Part shown: positions 1 to 6,244 of the stretch, piece by piece | Layout: every line of letters starts with the position of its first letter | Position numbering within the stretch: the stretch's first letter is position 1 | Assembly (NCBI GenBank): GCA_002368575.1 | Contig: DFEA01000063.1 | Span: 1 to 14,611 of the forward strand | Direction: 5' to 3' | From: Lachnospiraceae bacterium UBA3814 | GTDB lineage: Bacteria > Bacillota > Clostridia > Lachnospirales > Lachnospiraceae | Length of the DNA stretch: 14,611 nt | Translations under genes and position numbers: made by a program | The notes under the pieces: generated by a model | What the model saw: only the letters and a program-made list of their open reading frames with translations | What the model was told of the DNA's origin: nothing | The model's database searches: none

Positions 1-2
1 AA

Positions 3-71
3 TATATCTTCGGAATTTTGTGGCTCATGAACACCCGGTATGATATGATGGCAGCAGTGAAAGTGAGATAA
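3..71 (+). CDS. C-terminal tail of an unidentified upstream gene (partial)
   Basis: The frame is open from the window edge and stops at TAA (69-71). It reads a hydrophobic stretch (IFGILWL) followed by a polar, basic tail ending in KVR. The other two plus-strand frames stop at 28-30 and 41-43. A strong terminator follows about 120 nt downstream, which fits a real gene end, and the hydrophobic start of the tail suggests the last membrane segment of a membrane protein. The fragment is too short to name a family and could be chance. Confidence 0.3.
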   Translation, partial: YIFGILWLMNTRYDMMAAVKVR

Positions 72-190
72 ACAGTATGAAGCTGCTTCTGTCAAGATAT
101 TATGTTTTAAAGAAAAAGCTGCTGGCGGTACTGGAGGAGGGTTAAGCCCCGCAAGGCACCCGTGCCGGGTACTGATCCCTTACAGTCGAA

Positions 191-229
191 AACGGCATAG
201 CCGCGTATCCTGCGGCTATGCCGTTTTTT
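191..229. terminator. Strong intrinsic terminator between converging genes
   Basis: A perfect 14-bp stem (191-204 with 212-225) encloses a 7-nt loop and runs into six T residues on the plus strand (224-229). On the minus strand the stem is followed by only four T residues, so it should stop plus-strand transcription well and minus-strand transcription less well. It lies between the end of the upstream plus-strand gene and the end of the minus-strand binding-protein gene, and probably serves both. Confidence 0.85.
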
Positions 230-232
230 CCA

Positions 233-296
233 GGGGCATGCCCCGAAGCGTTTACAGTGATGGAATTAAGCGCAAACACTTAATTCGTTTACTGTA
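233..296. repeat. GC palindrome plus two-tier hairpin at the operon 3' end
   Basis: GGGGCATGCCCC at 233-244 is a perfect 12-bp palindrome. Next to it, GAATTAAG (263-270) and CTTAATTC (279-286) form a perfect 8-bp stem with an 8-nt loop. Outside that stem, TACAGT (253-258) pairs with ACTGTA (291-296) across a symmetrical 4-by-4 internal loop. The structure starts 10 nt after the stop codon of the sugar-binding protein gene. No T run follows on the minus strand, so it is not an intrinsic terminator alone. It could protect the mRNA 3' end or bind a protein. Confidence 0.5.
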
Positions 297-306
297 TAAG
301 CAGGGC

Positions 307-1704
307 TTACTGCCAGTTCGCGTCACCCGCCGCCTGGGCCAGCTGTGCTCTCCTCTCGTCGATCCCCTTAAGGACCTCCTCAGAGGTCATATCGCCTATG
401 AACATGGCGGCAAGATCGGCATTGATATCCATCCACTGCTCATTGAAGTAAAGCACCACATCCTGAAGCACCATTCCCGAATGCTCATCATCGTACTGTG
501 CGAGGAAATCCAGTGTGGTCTGTGAATACTCGGGAGTCTGCCCTACCTCCACCGGAAGGTTTTCAACGTCCGCGGCGTTGTCGATGAGATATTGTACGTT
601 CTCCTTCTCAAGAAGGAACGCAAGATACTGCTTGGCAGCCTCTATATTAGGCGAGCCTGAATAAATGAAGCGGGAGGGTCCGGTAGGATGAATGTTAAGA
701 TACTGGTTGTCAAGGATCGGAAGCAGGAAGAGGCCAAAATCATCCTCCGTATAGCCCGCGGTATTCTGGTCGCTCTCAACTATCTTCTTTATGGAGCCGG
801 GCTTTAAGCAGCAGATCGCGAATTCACCGCTTGCCATATAACCCTCGGCATCCGCAAACTCATCACTCATGTAGTTGTCGCCGAAATATCCGCTCTGTGC
901 AAGGTCATTGAGCTGATCCACCGCAAGCTTCATGTTATCATCCTCCGCAAAGGTGGTCTCGTTTTTGTTAAGCCTGTCAATGATGCCGGGATCGACCTTA
1001 TCACAAACCTGGGCATTGCCGGTCCAGAGCATAAGAAGATGCCAGCCGTCCGCCATCGGCTCATAGATAGGGGTCACACCGCTTGCCAGAAGCTTGTCAC
1101 AGGTATCCTTAAGCTCGGCAAAGGTAGTGGGGACAGTTGCCCCGGCCGCTTCGAAAAGCTTCTTGTTATATACCATATAATAATCGGTGGTGGTATCATA
1201 ATAGGTAAGACCGTAGTTTACTCCGTCAACGCCTGTCTGCTCAGCCGAGAATACGCTGTAAGCGTCGGCCCAGGGTTCATTTGAGAGATCTACCGCATTT
1301 TCCTGAACGTTATAGGTAGTCCTTAAGGCAAAGCCTGACTGTGCGCCCCAGATATCGGGACCCTCGCCCGCGTTCAACCTTGTAAGGAGCAGATCCTGAT
1401 ACTGGTCGGCGGGAACGATCTGATAATCAACATGGATCCCCGTCTGCTCCTCAAACTTCTTTCCAAGCTCCTGCTCCGAATCCTCCACCCAGTCCTGGCT
1501 TGCCATAACTGTGATGGTCGTGCCCGCTCCCGATGCGGGAGCTGCCTCTGCCGTGTCGGCAGTATCTGCCTGAGCAGCATCCGTGCTCTCAGCCTCAGGG
1601 GCCGCGGCAGGCGCGGCAGTACCCATGTCGGGAGCCGCACACGCGGCAAGGCTCAAAGCCATGGCGCCCGTAAGAAGAAGTGATAATACTTTCTTTTTCA
1701 TCAT
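307..1704 (-). CDS. ABC sugar transporter substrate-binding lipoprotein (CUT1/MsmE-like)
   Basis: This is the extracellular solute-binding protein (family 1) of a carbohydrate ABC importer, 465 residues, within the usual length. It should capture an oligosaccharide outside the membrane and deliver it to the two permeases encoded just upstream. The start MMKKKVLSLLL is followed by a hydrophobic segment and a lipobox LAAC with the lipid-modified Cys at residue 22. Residues about 23-62 form a low-complexity Ala/Glu/Thr/Pro linker, and the mature domain begins near TTITVMASQDW. The ribosome site AAGGAGG (1716-1710) sits 5 nt before the first ATG and 8 nt before the second, so either Met may be used. 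The gene is last in its operon, after a 114-nt gap containing two hairpins, whereas such genes more often come first. The sugar bound cannot be told from the sequence; the GH31 neighbour suggests an alpha-glucosyl or alpha-xylosyl oligosaccharide. Confidence 0.93.
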   Translation of the reverse strand: MMKKKVLSLLLTGAMALSLAACAAPDMGTAAPAAAPEAESTDAAQADTADTAEAAPASGAGTTITVMASQDWVEDSEQELGKKFEEQTGIHVDYQIVPADQYQDLLLTRLNAGEGPDIWGAQSGFALRTTYNVQENAVDLSNEPWADAYSVFSAEQTGVDGVNYGLTYYDTTTDYYMVYNKKLFEAAGATVPTTFAELKDTCDKLLASGVTPIYEPMADGWHLLMLWTGNAQVCDKVDPGIIDRLNKNETTFAEDDNMKLAVDQLNDLAQSGYFGDNYMSDEFADAEGYMASGEFAICCLKPGSIKKIVESDQNTAGYTEDDFGLFLLPILDNQYLNIHPTGPSRFIYSGSPNIEAAKQYLAFLLEKENVQYLIDNAADVENLPVEVGQTPEYSQTTLDFLAQYDDEHSGMVLQDVVLYFNEQWMDINADLAAMFIGDMTSEEVLKGIDERRAQLAQAAGDANWQ

Positions 1705-1736
1705 TTTTTCCTCCTTGGTAATTTTATATATCTTTA

Positions 1737-1793
1737 CTGTCCCTGACTGAGGACAGCCAGATTCGTATGTGCCTTCTGTCCGGTCTGCCGGAC
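1737..1793 (-). other. Paired hairpins ahead of the binding-protein gene
   Basis: The gap between the second permease and the binding-protein gene (1705-1818) holds two short stems. One has 6-bp arms at 1778-1783 and 1788-1793 (GTCCGG, 4-nt loop, CCGGAC). The other has 6-bp arms at 1737-1742 and 1751-1756 (CTGTCC, 8-nt loop, GGACAG). An A/T-rich stretch and the AAGGAGG ribosome site follow. No convincing -35/-10 pair is present. The stems may act as a processing or stabilising barrier that sets the binding-protein mRNA level apart from the permeases. Confidence 0.4.
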
Positions 1794-1818
1794 GGATCGT
1801 TTCTTATGAGATCGCGCG

Positions 1819-2655
1819 TTACCCTTTTACGGCTCCCGCTGTCTGGCCCCCAACGATATACCTCTGCCCCAGCAGATAGATGATTATCACCGGCGCACAG
1901 GTAAGCAGAACATCCGCGCAGATCAGGTTCCACTTCATCTCGAACTGGCCGAAGAAATTATAGACTGCCAGGGTCATCGGCCATTTCTCGGAGCTGTGAA
2001 GGAAATAAAGGGGCATCATAAACTCATTCCAGCAGTTAAGGAAGCATAAGACCCCCGAGGTAACCAAAGCGCTCTTTAACATCGGTATGATGATCCTTAT
2101 ATAAAGTGTCATGGGATCACATCCGTCTATGACCGCGGCCTCATCAAGCTCCTCGGGTATCTTCGATACAAAGCCGTAGATAAGGAAAACCGTAAAGGGC
2201 GTCTGCATGGCCATATACAGAAGGATTATCCCCTGAGAGGTGTTGGTTAGATGAAACATCTGCATGGTCCTTGTCAGCGTGACGTAGTTTACCGGAATGA
2301 CCATCCCCAGCACCACGTACATATACAGCGCGGACATCCCCCCGCTTCTCCTTCTTGAGAAAACATAGGCAGCCATGGCCGCAAAGAACACCGTGATGAC
2401 GGTGCCTGCCCCCGCGTAAAGAAGGCTGTTAAGAAAGCTCTTTAAGAGCTTTCCCTTTTCAACTACGGTCGCAAAATTCCCAAGATGCCAGCTCTTCGGA
2501 AGGGCAAGTGTCATGTTGATGGTCTCTCCGTCCCCCTTGAAGGCATTCAGGAGCACCAGAAGAAGCGGAATGATCACAAGAAGGGACGCTGCCCAGGCTA
2601 ACAGGTTCTTAAGCAGTATCTGAACTGCCTTGTTTTTCTTTGTGCTTACCATCAT
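1819..2655 (-). CDS. ABC sugar transporter permease, MalG/MsmG-like
   Basis: This inner-membrane permease of the CUT1 family is 278 residues long, typical for MalG-like subunits. A first membrane segment at about residues 15-37 is followed by an extracytoplasmic loop and further hydrophobic segments. The cytoplasmic EAA loop at about 172-191 reads EAAVIDGCDP and ends in IIIP; it is the conserved site that docks the ATPase. The gene overlaps the preceding permease by 4 bp (ATGA), so the two are translationally coupled and probably form the heterodimeric channel. The start could be either of two adjacent ATG codons. Confidence 0.93.
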   Translation of the reverse strand: MMVSTKKNKAVQILLKNLLAWAASLLVIIPLLLVLLNAFKGDGETINMTLALPKSWHLGNFATVVEKGKLLKSFLNSLLYAGAGTVITVFFAAMAAYVFSRRRSGGMSALYMYVVLGMVIPVNYVTLTRTMQMFHLTNTSQGIILLYMAMQTPFTVFLIYGFVSKIPEELDEAAVIDGCDPMTLYIRIIIPMLKSALVTSGVLCFLNCWNEFMMPLYFLHSSEKWPMTLAVYNFFGQFEMKWNLICADVLLTCAPVIIIYLLGQRYIVGGQTAGAVKG

Positions 2656-3527
2656 TCAACGACCTCGTCTTTCGTAAGGATCTTAACCATAAAATATCCT
2701 ATGATCACCATGAAGATAAACAGCACCGAGCTTATGGTGGTACCCTCGGCATAAAGCCCTTTGCTCATCATCTTGTATACAGCTGTATAGAGTACCTCGG
2801 TCCTGTGACCCGGCCCTCCGTTAGTCAGGGCATATACCATATCAAAGATCTTAAGCCCGTAGATCACATTTAATACGATGGTGACGGCAAGGGTCTGCCT
2901 CAGCATCGGAAGGGTAATGTATCTGAACCTGGCAAAGGCCCCTGCCCCGTCAATGGCCGCAGCCTCAAAATATGTATCCGGGATCGCCAGTATCCCGGCA
3001 ATGAGAAGGGTCATGATATATCCGACACCCCTCCAGATATCAACAGCCATTACCGAATAAAAGGCAAGCTTGGGATCCACAAGCCATTTCTGCGCCATGA
3101 AATCCAGTCCCACGCCTCTCAGGAACTCGTTAAGAAACCCGGTCTTCGGATTAAGGATGGAGGTGAATACAAGACCCGTCACAAGAATGGGGAGAACAGA
3201 TGGCATATAGAGGATGCCGCGGTGAAAGTTCTGGAATTTAATGTTTTTTGAGAGGGCAACCGCAAAGAGAAGACCCAGTCCGGTCTTGAATACCACGGTG
3301 ATGAGGGTGAATTTTACGGTATTGGTGATGTATCCGAGATAATCGTTATCTCCCGAGAACACCTCCGTAAAATTCTTAAAGCCCACGAAATGGATCTCCT
3401 TTGAATAGGCTGACCAGTCCGTAAAGCTGTAGGCGATACCCATGATCCCGGGCATCACGCTTAAAAGCGTGTAGATAAGCACCGCTCCCAGTGCAAAGTA
3501 CCACGGATATATCTTTGACTTGTTCAT
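2652..3527 (-). CDS. ABC sugar transporter permease, MalF/UgpA-like
   Basis: This is the second CUT1 permease, 291 residues. It has an N-terminal membrane segment at about residues 10-34, several later hydrophobic segments, and an EAA loop at about 188-207 (EAAAIDGAGA, ending ITLP) that would contact the shared ATPase. I chose ATG 3527-3525 because GGAGG (3537-3533) sits 5 nt before it. A longer reading from TTG at 3539 starts inside that ribosome site and is unlikely. The gene follows a gap of about 170 bp with a candidate promoter and is the first gene of the transport segment. No ATP-binding subunit is encoded in the window, so a multitask MsmK-type ATPase elsewhere is expected from knowledge of the family. 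Confidence 0.93.
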   Translation of the reverse strand: MNKSKIYPWYFALGAVLIYTLLSVMPGIMGIAYSFTDWSAYSKEIHFVGFKNFTEVFSGDNDYLGYITNTVKFTLITVVFKTGLGLLFAVALSKNIKFQNFHRGILYMPSVLPILVTGLVFTSILNPKTGFLNEFLRGVGLDFMAQKWLVDPKLAFYSVMAVDIWRGVGYIMTLLIAGILAIPDTYFEAAAIDGAGAFARFRYITLPMLRQTLAVTIVLNVIYGLKIFDMVYALTNGGPGHRTEVLYTAVYKMMSKGLYAEGTTISSVLFIFMVIIGYFMVKILTKDEVVE

Positions 3528-3567
3528 CACTGCCTCCAAAGCCTGCGTCAGTTTTATTACATTGATG

Positions 3568-3596
3568 ATTATACCCTGACGCTTTCCGATGCTCCA
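3568..3596 (-). promoter_or_regulatory. Candidate activated promoter for the transport genes
   Basis: On the minus strand a perfect TATAAT (3573-3568) lies 17 nt from TGGAGC (3596-3591), which matches the -35 consensus at only three of six positions. Transcription would start near 3561, about 34 nt before the permease ATG. Just upstream of the weak -35, AAAACT occurs twice with a 13-nt period (complement of 3600-3605 and 3613-3618). A good -10 with a poor -35 and nearby repeats is typical of promoters needing an AraC-type activator, here plausibly the adjacent response regulator. The rest of the 3528-3696 gap shows only a weak 5-bp stem just after the regulator gene. Confidence 0.55.
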
Positions 3597-3696
3597 TGCA
3601 GTTTTTGTAAATAGTTTTGGATATTTTTAACCTGAAGTGATGTTTGATTATGCATATTGCACAGACCGATGATGAACGCGGATATTTCAGCGTTTC

Positions 3697-4449
3697 CTAA
3701 GCTCTGGTCTTTCTGTAGGCGGTAGGATTTTCTCCGGTCTCCTTTCTGAAGGTCCGGCTGAAATAAAACTGATCGGGATAGCCCGAAAGCTCTCCCACCC
3801 TGGCAACGGGCTCGTTTGTTGAAACTAACAGCTTCTTCGCCTCCTCTATCCTGATCCGGGTAAGGTAGCGGCTCGGAGACTCACCGTACTCCTTTGAGAA
3901 TATCCTGCTGAGATAGGCGGAGGTGAAGCCGAAGCGGGAGGCCACCTCTCCCAGATCCACCTCTGTCCTGAAATTCTTCTTAAGATACTGCTTAAGGAAA
4001 AGTGCCGTATCCCCGGCGCTCTTTCCAGAGAGGAGATCCTCTCCCTGAAGCTCGTAAAGCTCAGAAAGCTTAAGCGCTATCTTTTCAAGCACTCCGGAAA
4101 GCTCTTCCTCCGACACGGGCTTTAAAAGGTAGTCAAATACCCCTTTGTGGATAGCTTCCTTTGCGTACTCAAAGTCCGCGTAGCCTGTAAGGATCACGGT
4201 CACTATGTCAGGAAAGCGCTCCTGTATTTCTCCCGCAAGCCTCAGCCCGTCCATACCCGGCATCCTGATGTCGGTAAAGACCACCTGGATATCCGTACCG
4301 GCCAGGGCGGAAAGCGCAGAAAGCCCCTCCGCGCATTCGCAGACCACTCTGAAGCTGTCGTCGAGCTCAGTTATCTTTCTGTTAAGAGCCTGTCTCATAT
4401 GAAATTCATCATCCGCTATAAGGACATTATAATGCTCTATCCTTCTCAT
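3697..4449 (-). CDS. AraC-family response regulator, short YesN-like
   Basis: This is the DNA-binding partner of the adjacent kinase. The receiver domain spans about residues 7-125, with the acidic pair D13/D14, phosphoacceptor D60 in FTDIRMPGMDG and K110 in LLKP. Two AraC-type helix-turn-helix units occupy about 152-248, with typical signatures (VASRFGFTSAYLSRIFSKE and FYFSRTFRKETGENP). At 250 residues it is about half the length of classical YesN proteins (around 500 residues, from general knowledge), because almost nothing lies between the two domains. I chose ATG 4449-4447, which has GGAGG 8 nt upstream; ATG 4455 would be only 2 nt from it. The gene overlaps the kinase gene by 23 bp, so the two are co-translated. 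Its likely target is the permease promoter just downstream. Confidence 0.92.
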   Translation of the reverse strand: MRRIEHYNVLIADDEFHMRQALNRKITELDDSFRVVCECAEGLSALSALAGTDIQVVFTDIRMPGMDGLRLAGEIQERFPDIVTVILTGYADFEYAKEAIHKGVFDYLLKPVSEEELSGVLEKIALKLSELYELQGEDLLSGKSAGDTALFLKQYLKKNFRTEVDLGEVASRFGFTSAYLSRIFSKEYGESPSRYLTRIRIEEAKKLLVSTNEPVARVGELSGYPDQFYFSRTFRKETGENPTAYRKTRA

Positions 4450-6244
4450 GCACATGTCCTCCCACCTTAACAAAGGCTCCGCCCTCAGGCCTGTTTCCGA
4501 AATCAAAGATGAACGGTATCCCGTCCAGAAGATAGAGCCGGATGAAGATATTAAGGATACCCATTCCCTTTATCTTAAGGCTCGGAAGCGTTCCCGTCTC
4601 AAGGATATCGTCCATGCAGCTCCTTAAATACCTGTCTGTCTCGGCATCAAAGCCTGATCCGTTATCCAGCACGGTCACCGACCAGTCCTCTCCCTCCCTG
4701 TGTCCCTCCACTCTTATCTCCCAGGGGGGAAGCATTTTGGTCACGGATTTGATGGCATTTTCCACCAGGAGCTGCACACAGAGCTTGGGGACCATGCAGT
4801 CCAGTATTTCGTCATCCACCCTGTAAACGTAGCTGAGATCGTTTCCGAAACGCTTCTTCATTATGTTAAGGTATATATCCACCTGCTCAAGCTCCTCCTC
4901 CACTCTTATCCTCTGCTCCCTGTTTGAGGAGATATAACGAAGGATGGAGGTCAGGCCTTCACACATTTCGGATACCTGGCTGACGTTTCCCTCGTCCGCC
5001 ATTTCCCCTATCGCCGAGAGAGAATTATAGAGAAAATGAGGATTCATCTGGGCCTGAAGGGCAAGCATCTGTGCCTGTACCTCCTGCTCCTTTAAGGTAA
5101 GCATGGTCCTTGTGGCGTTTTCCTGGGCAGTGATGCTGTCATTAAGGGAATCTCTTAAGGTATCTATCTCCCTTACCCCGGTATCCTCAAGCTCCAGTTT
5201 TTTAAACTGCCCCTTTTCCCGGTCGGATAAAAAAGCGTACATCCTGAAAAGCGGGTCGGACAGCCTTCTTGAAAGGAAGAAAACGCTGAAAAGGCAAAGC
5301 GCAAACACTATCAGGACCACTGTAAGACCTGTTACAAGATTTCTGTATACCGGAGCGTAAAGCTCGGAACTGTATACGGCGGTATTTATGGTGAGCGCGT
5401 AGTCAGCGATCTCCGAAACGGCGACATACCGTTTCCTTCCGGTTTCCCTATCCGTTATCTCACCGGTTTTTTGTACCCGCTCCTGTGGCGTTTTTAAGGC
5501 TTCGCCCATCCCTTCCGGCGATGAGGCGTAAACCCTTTCCGGATACAGCCTTACGCCTTTTTCGTCATACACCGATGTCTCCGGAGCATAGGGCTTCGGT
5601 TTTGCGATGACCGAGGAAAAAAACCGGTCATATCTCTCCTTTACTCCTATAAAGCCCATCGGAACGTGAAATTCGTTATAGAACATCCTGTATACTGCTA
5701 TATAAAGCGTATCCTCATCAAGGCCTGCCGCTCTCGATATGAACTCATCCCTTTCAGGAGCGGCTATCACTATCCTTCCGCCCCTGCTAAACGCTTCTTC
5801 GTACCAGGCCTCCCCTTTAACATCGGTGCCAAGATCCCCGTTATAGCCTCCTACGCCGTAGCCTCCGCCGTCAATCCCGTAAACGTTAAGCTGGATCACG
5901 TCAAAATTAAAGCCCTTAAGCCTTATAAGCTCCGAGGCCAGCTCGCCCCGCGCCCGGTTATGGAGAAAGGGCGTGATTTCCTCACAGTACTGTGAGAAGG
6001 CTGACTTCATCTCCGGAGAGGCTATGGAATACAGGAGGATTGTGTCCATCTCCTTCAGGGCCTGCCTCATGCTCACGGCAGTACTGTCCGCGCTTGCGGA
6101 AAGGCTTTTCCGGGCCTGATCCCTTAATGTCCTGTACTGCAAAAAGGTATAAAAGGCCGACACCGCAATGAGGATGGCCGATGCGAGTATTAAAAAATAG
6201 GTTGAAAGAATGCTCCGGATACTTTTTCTTCTGTTGATGATCAT
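4427..6244 (-). CDS. YesM-type sensor histidine kinase
   Basis: This 605-residue membrane kinase should sense sugar supply and phosphorylate the adjacent regulator. One membrane segment lies at about residues 12-34, a large extracytoplasmic sensor domain (Cache-like, inferred) runs to about 300, and a second membrane segment is at about 303-325. HAMP-like and coiled-coil sequence leads to the His_kinase (LytS/YesM) core: QMNPHFLYNSL with phosphoacceptor H403, the N-box LLVENAIKS with N496, and the G-box DNGSGF at D527, then GMGILN. The ATG directly abuts the GH31 stop codon (TAAATG) and I see no ribosome site before it, so translation probably depends on ribosomes finishing GH31. That ties sensor level to enzyme level. 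Confidence 0.92.
   Translation of the reverse strand: MIINRRKSIRSILSTYFLILASAILIAVSAFYTFLQYRTLRDQARKSLSASADSTAVSMRQALKEMDTILLYSIASPEMKSAFSQYCEEITPFLHNRARGELASELIRLKGFNFDVIQLNVYGIDGGGYGVGGYNGDLGTDVKGEAWYEEAFSRGGRIVIAAPERDEFISRAAGLDEDTLYIAVYRMFYNEFHVPMGFIGVKERYDRFFSSVIAKPKPYAPETSVYDEKGVRLYPERVYASSPEGMGEALKTPQERVQKTGEITDRETGRKRYVAVSEIADYALTINTAVYSSELYAPVYRNLVTGLTVVLIVFALCLFSVFFLSRRLSDPLFRMYAFLSDREKGQFKKLELEDTGVREIDTLRDSLNDSITAQENATRTMLTLKEQEVQAQMLALQAQMNPHFLYNSLSAIGEMADEGNVSQVSEMCEGLTSILRYISSNREQRIRVEEELEQVDIYLNIMKKRFGNDLSYVYRVDDEILDCMVPKLCVQLLVENAIKSVTKMLPPWEIRVEGHREGEDWSVTVLDNGSGFDAETDRYLRSCMDDILETGTLPSLKIKGMGILNIFIRLYLLDGIPFIFDFGNRPEGGAFVKVGGHVHEKDRAL

Noticed and set aside
77..145. Small plus-strand frame of 22 codons after the partial gene at the left edge
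   Set aside because: It has an ATG 5 nt after the previous stop codon, but no ribosome site and no recognisable features. A small protein cannot be excluded, but nothing supports one.
238..525. Plus-strand open frame of 95 codons
   Set aside because: It is a shadow of the binding-protein gene 3' end and begins inside the palindrome at 233-244.
3650..3696. Terminator right after the response-regulator gene
   Set aside because: Only a 5-bp stem (AACGC...GCGTT) with a 10-nt loop and no T run is present, so readthrough into the permease genes seems possible.
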